A model generated the notes under the pieces. That model made no database searches. It worked only from the letters and a program-made list of their open reading frames with translations, and was not told the origin of the DNA. Shown here one piece after another: positions 25,213 to 34,583 of a stretch of 64,000 nt of DNA (position 1 is its first letter; every line of letters begins with the position of its first letter). This stretch comes from a virus. The stretch spans positions 1 through 64,000 of the IMG/VR virus record IMGVR_UViG_3300010396_000011; one strand, written 5' to 3'. The position numbers and the translations under genes were made by a program.

Positions 25213-26230
25213 GCTAGCGCTGCTCGCGTCTCTATCCGTCGCGCTGTTCGCTCAACCTCCAGCGACCTTCACCGTTGTCGTGTGGAATGACATCCACACC
25301 GATTCAGCGGGCAATACAGTAGCGGGCGGGCACATCCGCGATTGGATCGTCGCCAACAAGACAGCACGAAACATTACGGGATTCCTGTCGGCGGGCGATG
25401 AAATCGCGGACCCCTTGAGCGCGACGGGCCATTGGACAGATGTCGTCGGGCTCCTGACGGACATCCACAATGCCGGAATTCCAGTGGTCACCGCGCTAGG
25501 CAACCACGACGTGGCATTCTTTTCGGCCCCAGACTCCTCGCAGTGGAATTTCTATATCGCACCCCTGAATGCCGCGTGGGCATCGCACGTTTCCAGTTCG
25601 CATTTCACGGGCGGTCTCGCTTCGGCGAACGAGCAGAATGTGAACGTCTACTTCCCGTGGGACGTTGTGACCGCCTCGGGAACTATCCATCTTGCAGGGG
25701 TCGCGGTGAACATGAACGCCGCGCATGGAGATATTTCCGACGTGCGCGCATTGATGGATGCGGACACAACCCGCCAGTACATTCTGACGACGCATATGTT
25801 CGTGTCAACGCGGGACGCCTCAAATAATCCAGTGGCGGCGCATACCTGCCTGTACGGCGAGGAATTCTGCGTTGCGACCAACGCTGTCGGAGCGCAAGAT
25901 GCCGTGGATATGTGGGCCGACTTCTCGGCCAATCCTCGGATTCTCGCAATGATGTCGGGCCACGAGCACTTGCAGGGCTTCTACACCATGGCTGGCTCTG
26001 GCCCGAATCCCGTGATCGCGATGGAGAACTTCAATGCAGCACTCAACGGCGGAACGTTCACCATCCTGAATTTTCGTCCGGCTGACCGCAAGATCGATCT
26101 CATCAGTTCGCAGTGGAACTCCGGCACGAGCAGCTTTAACGAGACCACGCTCGGCACCTATGACTGGACGCCGATTCTATCGTCCGCATCTTCCTCCGCG
26201 CTGTACGGCGGGGGCCTGACTGTGCACTAA
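25196..26230 (+). CDS. Exported calcineurin-like metallophosphoesterase
   Basis: A 344-residue protein with a signal peptide (PRFARLALLASLSVALFAQ) followed by a complete two-metal phosphoesterase motif set: DIH (Asp32, His34), GDE (Asp68), GNHD (residues 102-105), TTH (His200) and GHEH (residues 255-258). All expected metal ligands are present, so it should be active. Substrate unknown; nucleotides, phospholipid heads or surface phosphates are possible. The neighbours are exported fibre-like proteins in the same operon. Such an enzyme is unusual among tail genes. The stop overlaps the next ATG. Confidence 0.8.
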   Translation: MPRFARLALLASLSVALFAQPPATFTVVVWNDIHTDSAGNTVAGGHIRDWIVANKTARNITGFLSAGDEIADPLSATGHWTDVVGLLTDIHNAGIPVVTALGNHDVAFFSAPDSSQWNFYIAPLNAAWASHVSSSHFTGGLASANEQNVNVYFPWDVVTASGTIHLAGVAVNMNAAHGDISDVRALMDADTTRQYILTTHMFVSTRDASNNPVAAHTCLYGEEFCVATNAVGAQDAVDMWADFSANPRILAMMSGHEHLQGFYTMAGSGPNPVIAMENFNAALNGGTFTILNFRPADRKIDLISSQWNSGTSSFNETTLGTYDWTPILSSASSSALYGGGLTVH

Positions 26231-29157
26231 TGAGACTGCTTTACCTGTTGCTGCTATCTCCCGGCATGCTTTTCGCGCAGTTCGCGCAGGGCTGGACGCA
26301 GATATCAGGGACGACCATTTCTAGTGCTGTTGCGCCAACAGGATACCTCGGCTCGGTATGCCCCTCGCCGAGTACGAGCCTCTGTCCGGCCGGATCTCCC
26401 ATCCCGTTCTCCGATCCGATCCGCATCAACGCGCTGATATTGGCGTGGAATGGCGCCGTGTGGGATTCACTGCACAAGCAGATGATACTGCCGGCGGGTG
26501 GCGGTCACGATGACGGGTTCGATAATTCAGCCTTCGGTGTGAAAACCAGCGGTTCTGTGTCGAGGCTGGTCGGCCCATCAACCAACATCGTCGGAGGGAT
26601 CTTTCCCGACGTAGACGCCAATCCAGACGGTACTCCTGTTTCGCGGCACACCTATGACGGGATTGCGGAGATGGGCTATCGCTCTGGCTACTTCGTAATT
26701 GCGGAAGGCTCGACTTACCCCAACGGGCAAAATCCCGGTGGTCTTTGGCTGTTGGATACGAATCAATCGCCAGCCGCCTGGACGTCGCTAAGTAAAACTG
26801 GGACGCCGCCTGGAATTGCAACCGACACTCCGTATTCCTCGCTCGTGTGGGACTCCGTAGCCAATCGCCTTCTGCTCTTATATAACGGGGCTCTGTATGC
26901 CGTGACAGTGAACGTCTCTACGGCAACCGCAACCTTCACGCGACTCTCCAGCGGATCGATGAACGGCTACCAGCCGACATGCGAGATTGACCCGGTGATG
27001 CGCACTCCGATCGGCACAGCGAGCGCGGGACGGTGGATGGTTTGCATCGGGGACGGATACTCGGATACCCCGCCTGGGACCTTCTACATTCAAGCTACCG
27101 ACATTTCGGGCAACGATCCCACCTACACTCCACTGACATGGACAAGCAACGCCAACGGGACGTGCGACGGGCTGCATAACCTTTCCGGCTCGCAAGGTGG
27201 ACCAGGCTTTTCCTACGATGATGCACTCGGGATGATCGTCGGATACCCAAACGCCGGAGGCAATACGGTCTATGCATACTCCACGGTGACACAGCAATGC
27301 ACCGCTATAGCCTTCCCCGGTGGACCGGCAGCACAACAGAATCTGGATGGTAATTATCACGGAACGTTCGGGCGGTTCCGGTACGTGCGCGAAGGGAACT
27401 ACTTTGCGACGGTCCTGAGCGCTGTCGGGAATGCCTACGTGCTCAACCTCGACTCTCCCATTCCCGGCCTCGGATCCTCAACATCTACGTGCATAGATGC
27501 AGACGGTGACGGGTACGGAACCGGCTCGGGGTGCCTGGGGCCGGATGCCAACGACCAGGACGCCACGATTCACACTGCCGCACAGGCCATCGGGAAGTAC
27601 GGCAGCATCGACGCGACTTTCCAGTTACGGAATTACCATCCAACCCGCTACTGGACAGTCGATCCCGCATCCGGCAACGACGGAACGGGTGCGTCTTGCA
27701 CGCCCGCGAATTTGGGCACGGGCGGTGGATCGGACTGCAAGCCGTACCAGCATTGGTCCGCGCTCTCGGGCTCGGTTGCGGCGGGCGATGCTGTGGTGTT
27801 TCGCGCGGGCACGTACTCGTATCCTGTCACCATTGTGCAGGGCACCTCCTCTGCCTCCGTCTACTATCTGACTTACCCCGGAGAGTCGGCGACGTTCGCT
27901 GCTTACCCGAATTACTGGACCGTCATCGACAAGGCGTATTGGGTAATCGACGGACTCAGATTTGACGGCCAAGGCGACAGCACAAGCGGCACTGGCTGTA
28001 TTGTCGGCGGCACTGGAGATCTGCAATCGGGTTCGACGCAGCATGATTTCATCGTCCGTAATGTGGAGTGCAAAAACTGGCTGAACGGCCCGTATATGTT
28101 CAACGGTCTCCAGAACGGGCTAATCGAATCCAGTTCATTCCACGACATGACCGGAAGCCACGGTATCTATCTCGGATCGCGTGCCATGGTCAGCAATAAC
28201 ATCACGATTCGGCGCAACCTGCTGTATCGGAATTCCCGTTGCGGTGTGCAGTTCAACGGCCGCGTTTCGGACCTGCACATTGAGCAGAACTACGCATATC
28301 AAAACGGCATCGTGGATGGTGGGGACGACATTTGCTTAGAGAACGGCGTGCACGATTCCTTCATCCGCGGGAATGTGTCTCTCGGATCGGCATTCGGCAT
28401 CACGATGAACACGTACGACGGGAGCGAGTTCGGCGGCGTGGGCTCATCCAGTAATTGCGGAGCGGCGCAGAATCAGAACTGCACATGCGGGGCGAGCCCC
28501 AATCTGTTTGCGATTTGCGCCTTCAGCGAATTCAATAACCTGTTCTCGAACAACACGGCGGTCAACACCGGCCAGGACGTGAACGGAGCGGATATTTCCG
28601 GCAACCCGCTCTATCAGATCGGGAGACAGCCGACCGATTGCACAACCGCGACATGCCTCGCTACTTCGTTCCCGAACAATACGTGGCAGAACATGGTGAT
28701 TCTGTCGAAGGGGCTGGCGAGCTTTGCGCCTCCATGGACCTTCACAGGAGGAACCACCGCCCCTGAGTCCGGCCCTACAAACACGCTGAATCAGGTGGTT
28801 TACTTCCAGACTGCGGGGACGGCGGAGGTGGTTGGCTACGGACTACAGGTCGGCTGCTGCGGATACCAGTCCTATTCGTGCGCGGCGGCGGTAAGCGGAG
28901 GGCACATCGGATCGGCCACTAACTGCACGAAGTCCGACCCGAAATTCACCGCGCTCGGAGCGTACAACAACATCGCCGGATACAACCTGCGGTTGCAGCC
29001 GTCCTCCCCGGCGCTAACAGGAGCGATCATCCCCGGATCGCTTCCCATGGACATACTCGGCGCCCCAATAGTTTCTGGATCGCTAGGGGCCTACGAAGGA
29101 ACTGTCGTTGCCATCCCGTCCATCACCTTTGGCGGGAGGGTAGTAATTCATCCCTGA
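26230..29157 (+). CDS. Exported fusion: propeller-like domain, calcium-type motif, right-handed beta-helix
   Basis: A 975-residue protein with signal peptide (RLLYLLLLSPGMLFAQ). Residues about 20-410 have galactose-oxidase/Kelch-like strands (ALILAWNGAVWDSLHKQ, LPAGGGHDDGFDNSAFG). Near 420-440 is DADGDGYGTGSGCLGPDAND, a MopE-like metal-binding motif. From 475 on it resembles parallel beta-helix polysaccharide-active proteins (YWTVDPASGNDGTGASC, WVIDGLRFDGQG, NNITIRRNLLYRNSRCG). It may bind or cut a surface glycan. No lyase catalytic residue can be assigned by eye. Confidence 0.6.
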   Translation: MRLLYLLLLSPGMLFAQFAQGWTQISGTTISSAVAPTGYLGSVCPSPSTSLCPAGSPIPFSDPIRINALILAWNGAVWDSLHKQMILPAGGGHDDGFDNSAFGVKTSGSVSRLVGPSTNIVGGIFPDVDANPDGTPVSRHTYDGIAEMGYRSGYFVIAEGSTYPNGQNPGGLWLLDTNQSPAAWTSLSKTGTPPGIATDTPYSSLVWDSVANRLLLLYNGALYAVTVNVSTATATFTRLSSGSMNGYQPTCEIDPVMRTPIGTASAGRWMVCIGDGYSDTPPGTFYIQATDISGNDPTYTPLTWTSNANGTCDGLHNLSGSQGGPGFSYDDALGMIVGYPNAGGNTVYAYSTVTQQCTAIAFPGGPAAQQNLDGNYHGTFGRFRYVREGNYFATVLSAVGNAYVLNLDSPIPGLGSSTSTCIDADGDGYGTGSGCLGPDANDQDATIHTAAQAIGKYGSIDATFQLRNYHPTRYWTVDPASGNDGTGASCTPANLGTGGGSDCKPYQHWSALSGSVAAGDAVVFRAGTYSYPVTIVQGTSSASVYYLTYPGESATFAAYPNYWTVIDKAYWVIDGLRFDGQGDSTSGTGCIVGGTGDLQSGSTQHDFIVRNVECKNWLNGPYMFNGLQNGLIESSSFHDMTGSHGIYLGSRAMVSNNITIRRNLLYRNSRCGVQFNGRVSDLHIEQNYAYQNGIVDGGDDICLENGVHDSFIRGNVSLGSAFGITMNTYDGSEFGGVGSSSNCGAAQNQNCTCGASPNLFAICAFSEFNNLFSNNTAVNTGQDVNGADISGNPLYQIGRQPTDCTTATCLATSFPNNTWQNMVILSKGLASFAPPWTFTGGTTAPESGPTNTLNQVVYFQTAGTAEVVGYGLQVGCCGYQSYSCAAAVSGGHIGSATNCTKSDPKFTALGAYNNIAGYNLRLQPSSPALTGAIIPGSLPMDILGAPIVSGSLGAYEGTVVAIPSITFGGRVVIHP

Positions 29158-29165
29158 GGAGACTT

Positions 29166-30752
29166 ATGAAAGCAGTAATTCTGATTCTGATTGCAACGGC
29201 GGCTTTCGCCCAGACCACGACCAACGGAAGCACAACGGTAATCGGCGGCCGGGTGAACAACTCTGGCGCTGCGGCGACCCAACCACACCGGACGGGCACG
29301 GGCTCGCCAGTCGGTAGAGACGCCTGTTCGTTCGTTGGAGAAACCTATTTTCAGTCCGACGCGACGGCCGGATCGAACGTCTGGGCCAGCACCGCCACGG
29401 GGACTCCGTGCACATGGAGTTTGCAGGGCGGCGGGGCTGTTGCCGCCTCACAGTTGAACACGCTACAGGTGACGCGCACAAGCCCCACGGTCCTCACCAT
29501 CGGCGCGAACTGCTCCACCTCCACGCCCTGTAATGTTCAGGCGGGGACGAGCGTATTATCGATCGTCACGAGCGCGACGGCAACCATCTCAAGCGGAAAC
29601 CCCACGGCCCGCATCTGGGTCGATAACACCGGAGCGGTAAATGTAGGCTACTCCACTTCCTCGGGCGTGGCATGCGTCAACGCGACCTGCGCGCCGAGTA
29701 TATCCAGCTTCTCGAATTCCGGTATTGCTCCGACGTGGCAGTGGGTATCCAGCACCACGGCAGGCCAGTGGGACGCTGCTGGTGGAACAGACCTGCGCTC
29801 GGTGTACCACATTAGCAAGGTAGTCTCGGCGACCGGACCGGCCATGAGCGCCTCTCAAACTCCGACAGGAACGACCGTCACTTACTCTCCCACCAGCAAC
29901 ACGAACTCGGCGCTTGAAACGTGCGCGCCTGCATCCGCGAGCGGTACGGCGTACGTGTGTTCAACTTCTCCTACCTTTACGCCGGTAAAGGGGAGTCGCA
30001 TTATCTTCCAGCCAGACGTGGCCAACACCGGAGCGGCAACACTCGCTGTCAATGGCGCATCTGCCGCATCGATCACCAAACAGGCTGGAGCGGCGGCACT
30101 CGTCGCTAACGATATCCTGGCCTCTCCCGCAGAGTACACCTTGGTTTACGACGGCTCAACTTGGGAAATGCAAAGTCAATCCGGCAATGCTTCTGGAGGC
30201 ACAGTCACCGGCCCGGTGTCTTCGACTACCGGCAACGTGCCGCAGTTCGCTGACACTTCTGGTAAGGTCCTTAACGGCGGTTTGCCCGTCACTCAGATAG
30301 GCGCTAACTCATCGCTGGTTGAGACGGACTCCTCTGGTGATATCGTCACCGGGGCGGGCGGCGCAATCAAGGTAGGTGGCGTTTCGGGCGTCGCCGTTAT
30401 CGCGGCAAGCGGGAATATGATCCCGTATTTCCGCATCGCCTTCGGCAACCTGGACACTGTTACTTGCACTGCTGGCGCCGCATCGCTATCCACGAATTAC
30501 ACGATCCACCGCGTAGACCTGAATAACCAGACATCGTGCGCGATCACTTTCACGGCAGCCTCGCAGGCGCAGCAGATAGCCACAGTATTGCTGTGCAACG
30601 GTGGTACGACCGCAACAACAAGCATCACCTGGACGGGAGTTAAAGGCGCGACGGCGGCTGGTGGAACAACGGGACAATGCGCCCTCCAATCGTTCTATTA
30701 CGACGCAACTAATTCTGTATGGTATGGAGCGGGAGCCGGTACATGGAACTAA
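29166..30752 (+). CDS. Exported fibre-like protein
   Basis: A 528-residue protein with signal peptide (KAVILILIATAAFAQ) and a ribosome site (GAGGAG) before ATG 29166. It is rich in Thr/Ser/Ala/Gly strands with paired Cys (CSTSTPCNVQAGTSV). The C-terminal part (TVTCTAGAASLSTNYTIHRV, then LQSFYYDATNSVWYG) resembles the knob of environmental phage fibres. It combines fibre-like composition with export, as does 20828-23995. It overlaps the next gene by 10 bp. Confidence 0.55.
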   Translation: MKAVILILIATAAFAQTTTNGSTTVIGGRVNNSGAAATQPHRTGTGSPVGRDACSFVGETYFQSDATAGSNVWASTATGTPCTWSLQGGGAVAASQLNTLQVTRTSPTVLTIGANCSTSTPCNVQAGTSVLSIVTSATATISSGNPTARIWVDNTGAVNVGYSTSSGVACVNATCAPSISSFSNSGIAPTWQWVSSTTAGQWDAAGGTDLRSVYHISKVVSATGPAMSASQTPTGTTVTYSPTSNTNSALETCAPASASGTAYVCSTSPTFTPVKGSRIIFQPDVANTGAATLAVNGASAASITKQAGAAALVANDILASPAEYTLVYDGSTWEMQSQSGNASGGTVTGPVSSTTGNVPQFADTSGKVLNGGLPVTQIGANSSLVETDSSGDIVTGAGGAIKVGGVSGVAVIAASGNMIPYFRIAFGNLDTVTCTAGAASLSTNYTIHRVDLNNQTSCAITFTAASQAQQIATVLLCNGGTTATTSITWTGVKGATAAGGTTGQCALQSFYYDATNSVWYGAGAGTWN

Positions 30753-33700
30753 CCAAGCGGCTGGTTCTCATTCTGTTCTGCGCGTTCGCGGCGCGTGCGG
30801 CGAGTGTCGCGAATCTTGCCGTGCAGATTTCCAACACTCAGGCGATTCTGTCCTGGGACGCCGTAGATTACATCGGCTCCTGCGCGGTGACCGTGAGCGA
30901 GTCAGCCTCGATGACGCCGGTGGTGCATGACGTAGACGAAACGTTGTTCACCGCATCGAGTTCCGATGCTCGGTTTCCGCGGCTACGGGCTGGACAGCAT
31001 CGCACCTTCGTGGTGGGTACGCGGACAGTGCAAGTGGGAAACGACGGGCACAACTACAGCCGTGCCCTTCAGGCCGATACGATCCACTATGTTACCGTGA
31101 CGTGCGGAACGGCCACCGCCACAATTTCATTCCGTACGGCCACGATCCCGTACGGCGCATCGTTCGGCGAGCAGCCCGTGGTGAATCCGGCGCACGATGG
31201 GACGTATCTGTACCCGACGTGGCTTATTGACACTGGCGGATTAACAGCCCGCACCAGCGCGCTGAATCGGGTCATCGAGCCGCACACTGGTTTACTGACC
31301 AAACCGTTCACGCTCTCCACCGATCCGAACGCCGCAGGAACCGTCAATATGGGGTCCTCGGGCTGGCCGGATATGTGCTATCCGCAGACGGTTTCGCTCA
31401 ACGACGGAACGCCGGGGTACCAGTGCGTTCACCAATTCCTGACGGGCACGAGTTCATCGGGGCTCTATTGGGTCAACCCTGCGACTGGCGATTCGCGCTT
31501 TCTTACCTACCTCACGGCGCAGTACGGGCCGCCGGATATCGGATATGCAGGGCACTACTTTGGAGCGCTCGCGCCGCCTATGGACTTCACCGCTGGCGGG
31601 AATACCTTCTACACGCAGCTATCCTCTAGCGTGGACACCACGGGTTTAACGTGGGTATTTTTCAAGGGCACGTACACCGGACATTCGGTCGCCGGACAGG
31701 ACTCTGACCACACGGGGCTCAACTGGTCCACCACCACTCCGGCGACCACTCTGCATTTCGCGTCAAGCCCGACCAACCCGAACTCCTGCGGGGCTGATCC
31801 GAATGATTTGTCGGTGTGCATGCTCGAACCATGGACACGCGACATCAAAACTTTGATCGCAGAATTGAATCCGGCAATGGCAAATATTTGCCAGCTAACG
31901 GGCGACAATCACGGCGGCGCGATCGAGACTCCGGGCAACGGCATTATTGTGCTGCGCTGTTTCACTTCTCAGGACGACCCCGGTTGGATTGCGGTGTTCG
32001 ATGTGAACCGGACGGCTGCACAGCAGACTACCAAACTCGGTAGCGCGGCGGGGTGCATCGACAATCCCGCCGTTGCGAGCGGAACGAACATCGCCGGGAA
32101 GACCGGCTGTTTCATCGCGGTCACGGGAACTCTGCAAAGTGGCGCGGAATCGCCGCTCCGGTTTGCTACGCTGCATCAACTGGCCGTCCTTCGCGCGACT
32201 GCAAATTTCGGATCGATATACATTTCGACGAACACGCTCCGCAATAAGCTGGGCAACGCCTATCAGGTCACGCTTAGCTCAGCGATCCACAGCGCCTCTG
32301 GTGACCCCACGACCGGCGATTGGGGGCCATGCACGATGACGCAGCCCGTGGGAAACAATCTGCGGAACTGGCCTACTTCATCGTCTTGGGCGGATGGGTG
32401 CACGTACGCTACCGTGACCGGACTCAGTTCGACTTGGAGCGGCACATCATCGGCCTTGTTCCCAGCCAACATCACAATACACGAAGGGGACGTGATTATC
32501 ACTAACTCCTCAATGGCCTCCCCGCAAAAAGAACCGATGCGTATTTTGAATATAGACCCGGATGGGCACACTCTGTACTTGCAGCGGAGTTACGGTTACG
32601 GCAGTTCGCAACTCGGGGCCAACGGGCATATGGAAATCGCCAGCGGCACTGCGATGGACATGATGCCAGATGCTATTTATCCGGACACAAATAACACCGG
32701 ACTGGCCGCTATGTGGTGGGACTTCAATAACGGGCCGCTGGTCACCAACCAGCAGACCGTTTACATCGATCCCGAGCCGGTAGTTCACAACACCGCACAG
32801 AACGCCATCTCATGCACCGGATCAGACTGCCCCAAAGACAACCGTTGGACCTGGGCGGATTACGCGCAGGGCGGTGGGGAATTCGCGCGACTGACGAACG
32901 TGCCGTTTGCCAACAGTGTCCCGACGCCATCGATCTTCTTTCAGTCCGGCCTGGCCGCGCCCTACAAGTTTGCAAATACAGCCAACCAACTGGAAAGCCA
33001 TCCGAACCTCAGCGTTACGACGGGTACGGCTTTCGCGTTCAACCAACTCATCGACGTGCATCCGTTTTTCGGCAACCCGCCCACTCCGCTGCTTGCGGCG
33101 ACATTGGCGAGCGGCGCCACGCAGGTCTACAAGATCCCGGCTACCGGCTCTGTCGTCGCTACGGATTATAAATGGATGACCTGGATCGGCACGAGCGGCT
33201 GGCACGCCATGAGTGAGCTTTCCGGCCCATCGGTGATTCTCACGGATGCGAACGCCTATCAGTGGTGTGTGGTTCTGTTTGCCGGTGAGTGTTACACGGG
33301 ATCGGCAGTCGGAGAAATCTACTTCAATGCTCCTAGCGTCGCCTTATTAACCTGCGATAAAAGTTGGAGCCAGAACATTGGTGACGGCGGCGGTATAAAT
33401 GCCATTAGGGATATTTGCATATCGCCACTGACGGCCGATTTCCAGGCAATCAAGACGCAGGACATGGTTGCAGACCCCCTCGGCAGCCGGTCGCGAGTTC
33501 TATCCAATGCGTTCCTCTGGCCAAAACTCGACTCAATTTTCCACAACGCCAGAATGTTGCCGGATGGCTCCTGGGGCTTCACGATGTTTGAGGATTCCCA
33601 ACTCCACCTATTCAAAATCCCTGTGCGGCACATCGACAGCATCAACCGCGCGGCCTATGTCCCCGTAGACGTGACGGTCCAAGCTGGCGTGGCGTCAAAC

Positions 33701-33973
33701 GCAGTGGTGGAATTTGGCTACGCCGAGAACGGGACACCCGCGAGCGGGCAATTGTATTGCACGGCGAGGCAGGAAAACTGCGTAGCTCAATCAGCAACCG
33801 TGACGCAAGCGTCTCCATTCCTGTGGGCTACTACCGAGACGCACACCGGCATGTCCTGCTCCAGCGGCTGCACGATTAAAGTTCCCGGCATTAGCGGGCG
33901 GGTGCTCTGGTATCGGACGAACAACGCCGCATTGACGGCACCCGGACCGCTGCAAACAACAGTAGTGCCGTAA
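30743..33973 (+). CDS. Very large exported protein with fibronectin-like N-terminus
   Basis: A 1076-residue protein from ATG 30743. An earlier GTG at 30719 would place eight residues ahead of the signal peptide (ELTKRLVLILFCAFAARA), so it is rejected. Residues 20-130 resemble an Ig/fibronectin-type domain (VANLAVQISNTQAILSWDAV). The rest is a long beta-rich region with several Cys and Trp (GHYFGALAPPMDFTAGGN, MWWDFNNGPLVTNQQ), perhaps a propeller. No enzyme motif is recognised. It is the last gene of the exported island, and its 3' end overlaps the convergent PEP-CTERM gene by 83 bp. Confidence 0.6.
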   Translation: MELTKRLVLILFCAFAARAASVANLAVQISNTQAILSWDAVDYIGSCAVTVSESASMTPVVHDVDETLFTASSSDARFPRLRAGQHRTFVVGTRTVQVGNDGHNYSRALQADTIHYVTVTCGTATATISFRTATIPYGASFGEQPVVNPAHDGTYLYPTWLIDTGGLTARTSALNRVIEPHTGLLTKPFTLSTDPNAAGTVNMGSSGWPDMCYPQTVSLNDGTPGYQCVHQFLTGTSSSGLYWVNPATGDSRFLTYLTAQYGPPDIGYAGHYFGALAPPMDFTAGGNTFYTQLSSSVDTTGLTWVFFKGTYTGHSVAGQDSDHTGLNWSTTTPATTLHFASSPTNPNSCGADPNDLSVCMLEPWTRDIKTLIAELNPAMANICQLTGDNHGGAIETPGNGIIVLRCFTSQDDPGWIAVFDVNRTAAQQTTKLGSAAGCIDNPAVASGTNIAGKTGCFIAVTGTLQSGAESPLRFATLHQLAVLRATANFGSIYISTNTLRNKLGNAYQVTLSSAIHSASGDPTTGDWGPCTMTQPVGNNLRNWPTSSSWADGCTYATVTGLSSTWSGTSSALFPANITIHEGDVIITNSSMASPQKEPMRILNIDPDGHTLYLQRSYGYGSSQLGANGHMEIASGTAMDMMPDAIYPDTNNTGLAAMWWDFNNGPLVTNQQTVYIDPEPVVHNTAQNAISCTGSDCPKDNRWTWADYAQGGGEFARLTNVPFANSVPTPSIFFQSGLAAPYKFANTANQLESHPNLSVTTGTAFAFNQLIDVHPFFGNPPTPLLAATLASGATQVYKIPATGSVVATDYKWMTWIGTSGWHAMSELSGPSVILTDANAYQWCVVLFAGECYTGSAVGEIYFNAPSVALLTCDKSWSQNIGDGGGINAIRDICISPLTADFQAIKTQDMVADPLGSRSRVLSNAFLWPKLDSIFHNARMLPDGSWGFTMFEDSQLHLFKIPVRHIDSINRAAYVPVDVTVQAGVASNAVVEFGYAENGTPASGQLYCTARQENCVAQSATVTQASPFLWATTETHTGMSCSSGCTIKVPGISGRVLWYRTNNAALTAPGPLQTTVVP

Positions 33974-34499
33974 GCAGCACAAAGGAGGACGGCTCTGGCG
34001 TAGGAACCTGCTCCCATCCGATTGTTCCCCCGGTCTGCACGATGCTCCACGAGGCTAGCCCATCTCCGACTTCCCATCCTAGCGAGTCGTTCTCCAGCAT
34101 CAGTTGCGGAGGGATGAACATATCGACAACGTACGGGCGGTCAAGATCGGCAATGCCAACCTCAACTGCGGTTGCCCAAATGGACGCCGGCAGGGAACGT
34201 ATCGGCGACTGCAAGACGATGGCTGGCCCGTGGTACGCTTCGCCGTCAAACCAGGCGTTCACGGCCTCCCCTTGAACCGTTTCTGAAAACATGCCGCTCG
34301 TTAGAGTGAGCGAGAAACGGTCTCCGATATTTGCGGAATCGCCAACGAGGTACGGAACCACCTCATCGGGATACGCAGGCCCCACGAGCCGCGTCCATGT
34401 GTCGCTCAGCGTTACGTGCATCACCAGGGTATCGCCGACGTTGAGCGTCGAGCCCATCGCCAGAACCGACGACAGAAGAATAGCAGCCGCAAGTCGCAT
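33891..34499 (-). CDS. PEP-CTERM-like exported protein
   Basis: A 202-residue minus-strand protein. N-terminal signal peptide (RLAAAILLSSVLAMGS), then a beta-rich body, then PTPEPSS followed by a hydrophobic helix (FVLLTALLLFAAVRV) and a basic end (SMRRCSS). This order is the PEP-CTERM sorting signal, cleaved and sorted by exosortase systems of Gram-negative bacteria. The phage shows no exosortase, so it would depend on the host. It lies convergent to the exported island. No obvious ribosome site is seen. Confidence 0.75.
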   Translation of the reverse strand: MRLAAAILLSSVLAMGSTLNVGDTLVMHVTLSDTWTRLVGPAYPDEVVPYLVGDSANIGDRFSLTLTSGMFSETVQGEAVNAWFDGEAYHGPAIVLQSPIRSLPASIWATAVEVGIADLDRPYVVDMFIPPQLMLENDSLGWEVGDGLASWSIVQTGGTIGWEQVPTPEPSSFVLLTALLLFAAVRVPSMRRCSSDTRAPAR

Positions 34500-34583
34500 G
34501 GCTGAAGTTTAGAGCGAATAGCCTTATCGTTCCGTGAAGCACCCACCATTCGGCCAACCCTGTACCTGAAAGAACAACGTTTT

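Noticed and set aside
20828-33973. Diversity-generating retroelement acting on fibre genes
   Set aside because: No reverse transcriptase, accessory gene or template/variable repeat pair was found in the window.
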